64,000 nucleotides of DNA from NCBI GenBank assembly GCA_020632595.1, contig JACKFF010000001.1, forward strand, positions 992,001 through 1,056,000. Reading direction: 5' to 3'. The notes beneath the pieces were generated by a model that was not told the DNA's origin, made no database searches, and saw nothing but the letters and a program-made list of their open reading frames with translations. The position numbers and the translations under genes were made by a program. Shown here piece by piece: positions 9,092 through 16,991 of the stretch. Position 1 is the first letter of the stretch, and each line of letters starts with the position of its first letter. The stretch is from Nitrospiraceae bacterium. Lineage in GTDB: Bacteria > Nitrospirota > Nitrospiria > Nitrospirales > UBA8639.

Positions 9092-10786
9092 TTAATACCG
9101 GTAAGCCACTTTCTCCGCCAAGCGGAGCAGGGCAGCACCCAGTTTTTTATACAGTCCATCTACATAACACCGGTTGATAAGCAAAACCCAACCGGTCTGC
9201 CGTATCGAAAGTACCCAATGGGGGTTGAGAATTTTCTGTCCACGGGCCGTGGTGTACATAACCAGCCAACCGAACAGCACCACCAGCGTGGATATTATGA
9301 TCAGCGCATCGAATACCTGGGGCTGAAAGGCCGCGGCCTCGAAAAACCCATCGGCGACGCCCGGCTCCGGATAGAGAAAATGCGTGAAGGATTCACCCGC
9401 CCATAAATAGATGAATCCGATAAAAAACAACGTCGCGATCATTGCACCGGCAACCTTCCAGGAAGCCACGGCCTGCAAACGATAAAGGCTGAAAATCGCC
9501 TGAGAAGCCGTCACCCATCCGAAAAAGAGAAAGATTACCGCCCCGTGATCATCTCGAAGAGGCACGTCCAACACACCATGGGCCACCAAAAGAATAAACA
9601 GCGGCATCAGCAGCGTCACGCTCAACCCGGTTGTCCAGGTCAACGTGGTCGGCAGCTTGGTCGGTCGGTGACCGGAGGTTGGTGGAAATTTCGGCTCATG
9701 TCGCGCGGCTTGAATGATACTTCCCGAAGCCAGAAAGAGGGTGGCCTTAAAGAATCCATGCGCGATGAGGTGGAAGATGGCGAGGGCAAAGGCCCCCAGG
9801 CCACACTCCATAATCATGTACCCCATCTGTCCCATGGTGGAAAAACCCAGGGTTTTCTTAATGTCATTCTGAACCAACATCATCGAGGCTCCAAGCAGAA
9901 CAGTGCAGAATCCCACGATGAACACGAGATGAAGGGTCGACGGAGACAGGGCGTACAACGGGGCCAACCGGTTCAGCAGAAACCCGCCGGCGTTGATGAT
10001 CCCGGCATGCATGAGGGCGGAGACCGGCGTCGGGGAATCCATCGTGTCCGGAAGCCAGACGTGCAATGGAAATTGCGCGGATTTGGCCATCGCGCCGACG
10101 AAAATCAGCAGTCCGATGACCGGTACGATACTGATTTCAAAGGGGAACCCGGACCACAACCGGATCATCGGAGGATCCGAAGCCGCCAGTTGAAACACGA
10201 CCGCAAATTCAAACGTGCCGAAATACTGATAAATAAGCAGAAGGCCAGAGAGAAAGGTGATATCCCCGATTCGATGAACCAATAACGTTTTTCGCGCATA
10301 CTCACATGCCGCGGGATAAGAAAAATTGAAAGCCAGCAGTAGATACAACACCCAGCTTAATAATTGCCAGAACAAAAACAACATCAGGAAATTGGCGCTG
10401 GCGACCAAGGAGAGGATGGTGAAGGTCATCAACCCGAGTAACCCGAAAAACCGCTGGTACCCCGCATCACCCTGTAAATACCGGCGGGAATACAGATGAA
10501 TGATTACACTGACACTGGAGATAAGCACCATCATTACCGCTGTCAGCCGGTCGACCAACATCCCGAACGTCAGTGCGGAAGAAGCCCCCTGCCCCCACGA
10601 CCAGAAGGTGAGTTGAAACGGGCCTTCGGTACTGACGTGGTACAGGGTCAGAAACGAGAAAAAACTGGACCCGGCGGTGGCGACGATCCCGATCAACGCC
10701 ACGCGGGATGCCAGACGTTTCCCCTGCCAACCAATCAGCATGGCGGCCAGCAGCGGGAGGAGAGGAATGAAAACGGCTGTGGTCAT
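9092..10786 (-). CDS. dabB: DabB, NuoL/MrpA-like proton-conducting subunit
   Basis: A 564-residue polytopic membrane protein of the NADH-quinone oxidoreductase subunit 5 / Mrp antiporter family. The diagnostic motif TMDSPTPVSALMHAGIINAG is present at about residues 250-270, as are the LSWVLYLLLAFNF helix and the HLIAHGFFKATLFL helix with its channel His/Lys residues. In DAB systems this subunit lets cations flow inward to drive DabA. It is the first gene of the minus-strand operon dabB - NuoM-like - dabA - PII. The ATG at 10786 begins directly with the first membrane helix. The absence of any other nuo or mrp genes nearby supports DabB rather than respiratory complex I. Confidence 0.92.
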   Translation of the reverse strand: MTTAVFIPLLPLLAAMLIGWQGKRLASRVALIGIVATAGSSFFSFLTLYHVSTEGPFQLTFWSWGQGASSALTFGMLVDRLTAVMMVLISSVSVIIHLYSRRYLQGDAGYQRFFGLLGLMTFTILSLVASANFLMLFLFWQLLSWVLYLLLAFNFSYPAACEYARKTLLVHRIGDITFLSGLLLIYQYFGTFEFAVVFQLAASDPPMIRLWSGFPFEISIVPVIGLLIFVGAMAKSAQFPLHVWLPDTMDSPTPVSALMHAGIINAGGFLLNRLAPLYALSPSTLHLVFIVGFCTVLLGASMMLVQNDIKKTLGFSTMGQMGYMIMECGLGAFALAIFHLIAHGFFKATLFLASGSIIQAARHEPKFPPTSGHRPTKLPTTLTWTTGLSVTLLMPLFILLVAHGVLDVPLRDDHGAVIFLFFGWVTASQAIFSLYRLQAVASWKVAGAMIATLFFIGFIYLWAGESFTHFLYPEPGVADGFFEAAAFQPQVFDALIIISTLVVLFGWLVMYTTARGQKILNPHWVLSIRQTGWVLLINRCYVDGLYKKLGAALLRLAEKVAYRY

Positions 10787-11340
10787 ATGGAGTCACCAAC
10801 AGTCTCAAGGGCGAAGCGGCATCGGGAACATTCCGATAGCACAATCGCCGAGACGGAAATTCCTGTAATTAATATCGTGTCTCGTTCCGATCAAACATGA
10901 TCCTTTTACTTAACGATTGATGGTGCGATAAGCAATAATGTGTTAGACCCAACTCATGGGCCTTTCGGGTTCTCACATCTTGGTGCCTTTGGGGAGAGAA
11001 AATCATGCCCGTTGAAACACGCCGGCCACATGTCCCATCAGTAGGATAGGGATTCCCGGCCCGATTCATTTAACAGAAAGGAGAAGGACCTCTCATGCTA
11101 ATAATGCTGAAAATCTTTCATGAAACCGTTTTCCTGCTGAGCGAAAGGCAAGGGGGCTTCTTACTCTCAAAATGAGAAGGAGTAGTATGCCCTGAAATTC
11201 TCTTGAAGAATCACGCCTGCGGAGTACATAGCCCCTTCCGAGGTTTTAATATATATATATATTGAGCGAACATACGGGGGGGGAAGCATCTAAATATCCG
11301 CACACCCCCTTATTTCATGGGCAGAACAGGGAGGTTGATC
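10787..11340. other. Intergenic region with dab promoter side and AT tract
   Basis: 554 bp between the divergent dabB and secreted-protein genes. It holds a 14-bp alternating AT run near 11250. A 26-codon frame starts at 11095 with an AGGAGAAGG-like site before it, but I see no other support for it. Both flanking promoters should lie here; I cannot place them with confidence. Confidence 0.45.
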
Positions 11341-12273
11341 ATGATTTCCTTCAATCGGGTAACGGGTGTATACGCCTGTGTGTTGGTGACGGCAGCAGTG
11401 GGTACCCTAGGTTTTGTTTCATTGGTGTTTGGAGAGACAGCAATTCGCTCTGACTATGATAGAGACGACTACATTCTCTATATGGCTACCGTCATCCAAA
11501 ATGATGGCAGCAAGCCGGGGTTAACAGATGACACGGCAACAGGCGCCACCAGTGAAATTGTCAGACAGGGAGTGGGGGAGCCCAGCGGGCTATCCGGTTC
11601 TCGGGGAGATGCATCGGTAGAGGTAAACGTTGGAAAGAACAAAAAACTGCCGAACCCGCCGAGCTACTATGCCATCACGGGGCTAGGCCTAGAGGAACGC
11701 AAAAACAACCCCTGCCTCCTGAAGCTGTATGGGACATTGGTGGATCCCCGTTACCAGGGAGGGATAAGAGTGGTTGCGGAACAGGAACTTGAGCGGTGCA
11801 AGCACCTGTTAGGGGGGATTGACTACAAAGACGTTAACTTTCCGGAGAGCGAAAAGAATTTTGACTTTACCAAAGATGGCAAACATTTTATCCGTAAAGT
11901 GAAGGTGTGTGGCGGGCATGCCGGGCTGCTTCCTCAACAGGCGCATAGTCACCAAATGTGGGAAATCAAGGGAGTCAAAATCATGGCCTCAGAAGTCAAA
12001 CTCGAAGACTCGCCAGCATTAAATCCTGCCGTCATCGAGCTTCAGAACATAGAGGAATTTACCCGGGCCAACTGCCTCAACAAAGTTGAACAGGCAGCAG
12101 AAAATAAACCTGGTTGGAGCGAGTGGTCAGCATGTCCCACCGGACAGGTTGCCACGGGTGTTCGGGCGTATTACGGAAATGACAAATACTTTACGGGTCT
12201 AAAACTTCAGTGTAAAACCGTCGCTTCCAAGCGGATAGAGGCTTTTCCAATCAAGGACAACATTGGCTATTAG
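11341..12273 (+). CDS. Secreted protein of unknown function
   Basis: A 310-residue protein started at the ATG at 11341, which has AGGGAGG seven bases upstream; an earlier in-frame ATG at 11317 lacks such a site. Residues 1-28 form a signal peptide ending near VFGETA. The mature protein has two cysteine-containing units of similar plan: CGGHAGLLPQ...MWEIKGVKIMASEVK in the middle and WSEWSACPTGQVATGVRAYY...FTGLKLQCKTV at the end. The second resembles the 'CPxGxxxxGxxxxx...GLxLxC' units of vitelline-membrane-outer-layer-like beta prisms. No enzyme motif is seen. It is transcribed away from the dab operon, and its role is unknown. Confidence 0.7.
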   Translation: MISFNRVTGVYACVLVTAAVGTLGFVSLVFGETAIRSDYDRDDYILYMATVIQNDGSKPGLTDDTATGATSEIVRQGVGEPSGLSGSRGDASVEVNVGKNKKLPNPPSYYAITGLGLEERKNNPCLLKLYGTLVDPRYQGGIRVVAEQELERCKHLLGGIDYKDVNFPESEKNFDFTKDGKHFIRKVKVCGGHAGLLPQQAHSHQMWEIKGVKIMASEVKLEDSPALNPAVIELQNIEEFTRANCLNKVEQAAENKPGWSEWSACPTGQVATGVRAYYGNDKYFTGLKLQCKTVASKRIEAFPIKDNIGY

Positions 12274-12582
12274 AGCCGAAGTGCCCGGCAAAACCGGCGC
12301 CGTTGAAAAATGACCAACCGGGCAATCTGCCACACCACCGGTCCTCCGAAGTGGATCGCTTTCAGGAAAATCCTGGATAGAAATTAGGTCTAGCCTGAAA
12401 GGGAAAAAGTCGAAATTTTTCATCAAGATATAACGTAGGGGAAAACCCGGGTTGGAAATCAGAAAAAGATATAGAAATGGAAAAAGGGGTGGGTGGATGG
12501 ACGATCATCGAACCTTTTGGAATGAAAATACGATCCTCAATTGGCCCAACCAATTCTCTGGATTTTTACACTCCGCTGTGAA
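12274..12582. other. Intergenic region, 309 bp, nothing recognised
   Basis: Convergent gap between the secreted protein and the Fic gene. No gene, hairpin with T-run or repeat copy is supported here. Confidence 0.5.
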
Positions 12583-13197
12583 TTAATTTTGTGACCTCTC
12601 AGTTTTCACCCCTCCAAACTCCAAAAGGGAATCATAATCCCCCTGATCAGCCATTTGAAGCGCTAGAATATATTCGCTTCGGCGTTTCCCCATTTCCTGT
12701 AAATTCTTCCCTCCGGTCCAGTCAATAGGTGGTTTTTTAAAAATCTTTAACATCAGGGCATCAGCCATCACACGTGCATGTCGCCCATTGCCATTTGGGA
12801 AAGGGTGGATTGCAACCAGACCATAATGAAACCGAATCGCGATTTCTTCAGGTGCGTAGGCTTTATGCTCAATCCAATAGCGAACATCATCCAATAGATT
12901 TCGAAGTTGTACCGGAATTTTACGGGGATCGACTCCGATATTTTTTTCTGTGGCACGAAATGTTCCAGCCCAGCTCCAAACTTCTCCAAACAATTGGCGA
13001 TGAAGCTCACGCACATAGCTTTCCTGAATAATGTCTGATTGACGGCTTCTTTTCATCCATTGCAAACCTTTTTGAATATTCGCCTGCTCTAAATAATCCA
13101 GCTCTTCCCGTGTTGTGACATGTTTGTGTCGGAGTCCATCCATTTCATCTGGATCAAGCGGCGTTGCCCCTTCTGGATATTTCATCGAATTCCTCAT
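12583..13197 (-). CDS. Mobile mystery protein B (Fic/DOC family)
   Basis: A 204-residue Fic-fold protein carrying the full active-site motif HPFPNGNGRHAR at about residues 131-142, preceded by the IAIRFHYGLVAIHPFPNG helix. Fic proteins transfer AMP or related groups from nucleotides to target hydroxyls. The overall layout (EGATPLDPDEMDGL start, QLFGEVWSWAGTFR and IPVQLRNLLDDVRYW segments) matches the family named mobile mystery protein B. It overlaps the preceding HTH gene by an ATGA, so the two are translationally coupled. An inhibitory (S/T)xxxE(G/N) motif is not obvious within it. By analogy the pair may act like a toxin-antitoxin module; this is inference. Confidence 0.88.
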   Translation of the reverse strand: MRNSMKYPEGATPLDPDEMDGLRHKHVTTREELDYLEQANIQKGLQWMKRSRQSDIIQESYVRELHRQLFGEVWSWAGTFRATEKNIGVDPRKIPVQLRNLLDDVRYWIEHKAYAPEEIAIRFHYGLVAIHPFPNGNGRHARVMADALMLKIFKKPPIDWTGGKNLQEMGKRRSEYILALQMADQGDYDSLLEFGGVKTERSQN

Positions 13198-13658
13198 TCA
13201 TTATTCCAAAAGTCGGGAGGAGGATCTTTAAGGATTTCATTGGTTAGACGATTGATTTCAAACTTTATTTGTTTTTCTGATAAGGCCTGATCTTCTAACG
13301 CCATATGGGTCTGCGCTTCTTTGATACGTAAAATAGCCTTTTCCCTGGCTCTGGCTTTCAGAATATTCTCCACATTTCGTTTGGGCACTATGGCATAGAC
13401 AAGGTGACACTCCATCCCTTCAGCCATACCTTTCAAGGTTTTGAGTGTGACGCTTCCGTTCAATTCATTTCTTTCGGTATTGGAGATATGACTCCTGGTG
13501 ACCCCAAGTCGCCTGGCCAACTGTGCAGCAGAAATCCCGAGCGCCTTTCTTGTTGTACAAATCCACCCTTCTGGAGGAACAACAATATCACCAGCCTTTA
13601 TAGAAGCTTTATTAATTTTATCCCGATATTGTTTGCTGACGACTGATTTAACATTCAT
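13194..13658 (-). CDS. Mobile mystery protein A (HTH, XRE-like)
   Basis: A 154-residue protein with a helix-turn-helix of the XRE type at about residues 33-62 (ALGISAAQLARRLGVTRSHISNTE) and a following MECHLVYAIVPK segment, the layout of the family named mobile mystery protein A. A charged helical C-terminus (residues 95-150) would serve for dimerisation or for binding the partner. It is immediately upstream of, and overlaps, the Fic gene. The region before its start is very AT-rich and contains two similar 17-bp sequences that may be its operators. It probably represses its own operon and neutralises the Fic partner. Confidence 0.87.
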   Translation of the reverse strand: MNVKSVVSKQYRDKINKASIKAGDIVVPPEGWICTTRKALGISAAQLARRLGVTRSHISNTERNELNGSVTLKTLKGMAEGMECHLVYAIVPKRNVENILKARAREKAILRIKEAQTHMALEDQALSEKQIKFEINRLTNEILKDPPPDFWNNE

Positions 13659-14166
13659 TTGTTCACCTATAAGTATACAATTACATAATAAATGTACCCT
13701 AATAAATAAACGCTTAATATATTTTTGTCATTCTATAATTATACAATATATATTAAACGTACACTTAAAAGTAAACATATTATCAAAATAAACCCTCAAA
13801 TACGAAAAATATAAGACATTGATTAACCAAAAATTAAAAGATTATATTAAGTATTTTACTTTAGTGCATACGACAGGCAAAACCAAGTTATTGGTATAGA
13901 CCACAATCAATTAAAAAATGAAATCTGGCAAAAGATGGGAATATGACCAAAACCCCCTACAGGAACCTAACGGGTAGCCAGAGGCATTTCCGAGATGTCC
14001 GAAAAATCAGGAAGACCAAGGCACGCTCCCAAATACAAAAGCACCTCGCTGAATTCTCATTCCAAAAGATCATTTTTATTTAAGAAAATGGGTTGCACCA
14101 AATCTTCTAAAATAAGAAAAGGCTTTAAAAGGAGGGAACAAACATGGAGAAGCACCCCATTGTGTT
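13659..14166. other. AT-rich intergenic region with possible operator repeats
   Basis: About 500 bp, strikingly AT-rich from 13660 to 13860. Two imperfect direct copies, CTATAAGTATACAATTA at 13667-13683 and CTATAATTATACAATAT at 13733-13749 (14 of 17 identical), lie just upstream of the mystery protein A start and may be its binding sites. No gene is supported; a 61-codon frame at 13995 has no ribosome site. Confidence 0.5.
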
Positions 14167-15267
14167 ATGGAGCGGAATGACCTCTACCACCAGGTTTGGA
14201 CCAGTCCCATGAATAAATTAGCCAAAAAATTTGGGGTCTCCGATGTCGCCCTAACTAAAACCTGTCGGAAGGCCAATATCCCCATGCTAGCCCGGGGGTA
14301 TTGGGCAAAAATTGCAGCTGGGAGGAGAATGAAACCAGCACCACTCCCTGAGTTACCGGGTTCATCATCAAACAAAATCTCGATTGGCGTGCAAAAATTC
14401 CGCTATCTAAAGGCCCCACTCCCTGAAGAGAAAAGGCAAAGCCCTGAAATTGAGAATGCTTTAAAAAACCCCATTCATGTTCCCTCTCGAATAGGAAAAC
14501 TTCACCCCCTCCTAGAGCAAATGCGACCGAGTTTTGAAAAAGCCAAACCTGATAAATATCAGGCGTTATGGTGTCCTGAACTGCGAACCCATAATCTCCG
14601 AGTGAGCAAAAAAAGCCTGCCTCGGGCCATTCGTATCCTTAATACCCTCTACTATGCCCTTGAGGAGCGGGCCTACCCCATTGCCTTTCAACACAAAGAA
14701 AAACCCAAGGTGACTGTGCGTATACTTGGGGAATCTCTGGAGTTTGGGATCGAAGAGCGCTTCCGACGCATCGAAATTAAATCAAAAGAGCCCGAACCTC
14801 TGTCCTGGTGGGACCGAGACCGATTTCAATATCAAACCACAGGAATATTAACTGTAAAAATTCTGGACTTTACGTGGGGAACACCTCTCCAAAAATTATG
14901 GAGTGATGGCAAGCGACAAAAGGTGGAAGACCTCTTACATCCGTTCATTCTTGGACTCATTCAAGTGGCTCAATGGGAAAAGGCCGAACGTCTCAAGCGG
15001 GAACGGGAACATCAGGAACGATTGGAGGCAGAGGAACGGGGAAAGGCCCTTGAGCAGAAGCGCTTGGAGGAGGAAGCGCAAATAGCGGAGCTTGACCAGG
15101 AGGTTACCAACTGGCAGAAGGCTCAACAAATCCGAGCCTATCTAGCCGCACTCAAGGAAGCCGTGGATCAAAGGATGAAATCGAGTGAACCCAACCCAAA
15201 AGTCGATGAATGGTTCGCTTGGGCCAATCGTTATGCAGACAAAATAGATCCTCTAATATGGCCTTAA
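14167..15267 (+). CDS. Conserved element-associated protein with N-terminal HTH-like motif
   Basis: A 366-residue soluble protein. Residues 4-47 (DLYHQVWTSPMNKLAKKFGV, then SDVALTKTCRKANIPMLARG and YWAKIAAG) form a helix-turn-helix-like opening that I recognise from uncharacterised proteins of mobile elements ('LYxxVWxxPMxKLAkxxGvSDvALxKxCrkxxIP'). The middle is a mixed alpha/beta body without catalytic motifs I can name. Residues 275-340 form a long charged coiled coil rich in Glu, Arg and Lys. No ribosome site is clear at the ATG. It ends 91 bp before the left attachment repeat, so it lies just outside the tRNA-His element and may be cargo of an older neighbouring insertion. Confidence 0.75.
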   Translation: MERNDLYHQVWTSPMNKLAKKFGVSDVALTKTCRKANIPMLARGYWAKIAAGRRMKPAPLPELPGSSSNKISIGVQKFRYLKAPLPEEKRQSPEIENALKNPIHVPSRIGKLHPLLEQMRPSFEKAKPDKYQALWCPELRTHNLRVSKKSLPRAIRILNTLYYALEERAYPIAFQHKEKPKVTVRILGESLEFGIEERFRRIEIKSKEPEPLSWWDRDRFQYQTTGILTVKILDFTWGTPLQKLWSDGKRQKVEDLLHPFILGLIQVAQWEKAERLKREREHQERLEAEERGKALEQKRLEEEAQIAELDQEVTNWQKAQQIRAYLAALKEAVDQRMKSSEPNPKVDEWFAWANRYADKIDPLIWP

Positions 15268-15616
15268 TCTCTGCAATCGAGCCGCAATCTATACATCCAC
15301 TGGAAGGCATGCTTCCACCTAAGTCTTTCAAATCTTAGCGTTTTCACAAAGAGGAAGATGGGGTGAGTGACGGGTTTCGAAGTGTCCTTAGGTGTTTTCA
15401 CCGGTCTAAGCCAAGCAAGGCCACTCAACAAGAACAACACAATATCCAACTAGCCTTTTGACTACCTTTGATCTATTTTAGCTAGCAACCCGGCACTTTT
15501 CCCGGCACTTTCAATAAAGGCCCCTAATTGGAAGCTGATCCCTTCCATGACGCCGTCTTCTCCTGCAAGGCGGCGGGGCCTCCCTCATAATTAGCAGGAA
15601 CCCAGCGGGAGGGGGC
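15268..15616. other. Left element junction region
   Basis: A 349-bp gap that contains the left attachment repeat at 15358-15381 and the left end of the integrated element. A GC-rich stretch at 15540-15600 precedes the first element gene. No gene is supported. Confidence 0.55.
15358..15381 (+). repeat. attL: left copy of the 24-bp tRNA-His direct repeat
   Basis: The 24 bases here (core GTGAGTGACGGGTTTCGAA) are identical to 24136-24159, where they form the 3' end and T-arm of the intact tRNA-His. The bases on either side differ between the copies. A direct repeat of a tRNA 3' end, with an integrase gene at the opposite boundary, is the standard signature of site-specific integration. This copy is the displaced original 3' end of the tRNA gene. 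Confidence 0.92.
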
Positions 15617-16597
15617 ATGGCACAAAAAAAACGGCCCACCAACAAACCCCGAACGCCCGACACGGCAGCGGGGCATCGTCGGGCCAGATTGCCTCCTTTG
15701 CTTCCATTGACACCCGTTTCCGGCGCTGAGAGGCAAGCATTAGGGCTACCTGAGTGGGCCATGCGTTCAGAGTGGCCCCACACCTATGGCAAAAAAGAAG
15801 AGCATGATTTTGAGAAAAATCGCAACCTCCTTTTTTCTGATAAAGCCTTCCGGGATGACATTCTTTTATACAAACAAAAATATCCTCAAGCCTATTGGGA
15901 GAAAGTTCCCTCCCTCAAACAGCACGCCGACTCCTTTTTTGAAGGGCTTTTGACGGCCTGGGTTGTCCTTTGTGAAAGGTATGAGAAAGAACTTGGTCCC
16001 AACGTCTTAACGGCGGCGGTCTCCCCGGTAACGCTTTGGGCTGACCTCGATGCCTATCATCTGTGCCAAAAGTGGGGGTTGGATCCTTGGGACTTTCGCT
16101 GGATTAAATGGCTTGGGATCAACTGGGATATCGAGCGCGAACCTGTTCCCCTGTCTGAGCCGCCGGTTCCGCTCCGTCCCGATTTTAGCCCATGCCGTAT
16201 TTTCACAGAAGAAGGGCTTTACGTTGATAGCAGGGTGCCACGAAAGATGATTCTTGAACTCAAGCCGGGTGTGACGCGCAAGGGCGCACAACGAGCCCTT
16301 GACGCGGTCTTTGATCGTTTTGAAGTAGAGGTAGAACCTGATTGGTTAAAAGAAAGGAAAAAGCCTGTCCGGCCCGGCCTCACACAGAGAGAACAAATGG
16401 GCCTAAATAAAATATTTTCAGCAATCCCCATCCCCACCAGACAGCGCGGCCAACAAGCAAAGGCCATCCGCCAAGCCATTGAGCAAGCCCGAGATTCGAA
16501 TCTGGACATTGGTGATTCCACTATTGCCCGTGAGTATAGGTTATGGCTTGCGGGTCAGGGACGCCCCCCAGCCAAGTATAAAAAGCTTCCCAACTAG
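15617..16597 (+). CDS. Hypothetical protein, first gene of the element
   Basis: A 326-residue protein with a GGGAGGGGG ribosome site just before its ATG. The first 35 residues are basic and proline-rich, probably disordered. The body contains tryptophan-rich helices (WVVLCERYEKELG, then LCQKWGLDPWDFRWIKWLGI) and a C-terminal segment at about residues 255-315 (GLTQREQMGLNKIFSAIPI, then AKAIRQAIEQARD) that could be a small helical DNA-binding unit. No family is recognised. It is read toward the excisionase-like gene and is followed by a perfect 11-bp inverted repeat. Confidence 0.7.
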   Translation: MAQKKRPTNKPRTPDTAAGHRRARLPPLLPLTPVSGAERQALGLPEWAMRSEWPHTYGKKEEHDFEKNRNLLFSDKAFRDDILLYKQKYPQAYWEKVPSLKQHADSFFEGLLTAWVVLCERYEKELGPNVLTAAVSPVTLWADLDAYHLCQKWGLDPWDFRWIKWLGINWDIEREPVPLSEPPVPLRPDFSPCRIFTEEGLYVDSRVPRKMILELKPGVTRKGAQRALDAVFDRFEVEVEPDWLKERKKPVRPGLTQREQMGLNKIFSAIPIPTRQRGQQAKAIRQAIEQARDSNLDIGDSTIAREYRLWLAGQGRPPAKYKKLPN

Positions 16598-16623
16598 TCC
16601 CGCACTTTTTCATCCCTAGTCGA

Positions 16624-16647
16624 ATATAAAGGGGGTCCCCTTTATAT
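16624..16647. promoter_or_regulatory. Perfect 11-bp inverted repeat (operator or terminator)
   Basis: ATATAAAGGGG at 16624-16634 and its exact reverse complement at 16637-16647 are separated by two bases, and followed by TTTT. It lies between the first element gene and the excisionase-like gene. The tiny loop is unusual for an RNA terminator and suits a DNA-binding dimer, but both roles are possible. Confidence 0.5.
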
Positions 16648-16721
16648 TTTATGACAGCCAACCAAACCTAATCTAAATTGCGCCTCAGGGGTTTAAGTTT
16701 AAAGAACTGAAGGAGGCGGTC

Positions 16722-16940
16722 ATGGGTAATTTGGTTAACGCAAGCGCAGCGGCAGAGGCTACTGGCCTCAATCCCTTTACTGTGCGCCGATTGGGTGCCA
16801 GTGGCCGCATTAAAATTTACCGACACGGTGCGGCGGTTCGGTTCGATCCCGATGAGATCCGTAATTACATGGGCAAAGAAGGGGAGGAACGGCCAACCAT
16901 CACGCGACCCAGGGCAAAGGGGCCAGGGTTGCAGAAGTGA
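16722..16940 (+). CDS. Excisionase/AlpA-like helix-turn-helix protein
   Basis: A 72-residue protein with a GGAGG ribosome site before the ATG. Residues 4-52 (VNASAAAEATGLNPFTVRRLGASGRI then KIYRHG..VRFDPDEIRNYM) have the winged-helix plan of the MerR/excisionase class: helix-turn-helix, a short wing with an Arg, then a 'F.p.ei..y' helix. Such small proteins direct integrase toward excision or act as regulators of integrated elements. Its size and place on an element with a tyrosine integrase fit an Xis role, though it is 6 kb from the integrase. Confidence 0.75.
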   Translation: MGNLVNASAAAEATGLNPFTVRRLGASGRIKIYRHGAAVRFDPDEIRNYMGKEGEERPTITRPRAKGPGLQK

Positions 16941-16991
16941 GCGAAGGCCAATGGAGTTGGTGATGGAGCAATTCAAAAAGGCCGAGTGTTA

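Noticed and set aside
9545..10285. A 246-codon open frame on the plus strand
   Set aside because: It is antisense to dabB, has a composition of His, Gln, Arg and Gly typical of a shadow frame, and shows no family resemblance.
11249..11264. Alternating AT run as a possible regulatory element
   Set aside because: A simple-sequence run without palindromic arms or promoter spacing; nothing more can be supported.
13995..14180. A 61-codon basic open frame before the element-type protein
   Set aside because: No ribosome site at its start, and it overlaps the beginning of the better supported gene at 14167.
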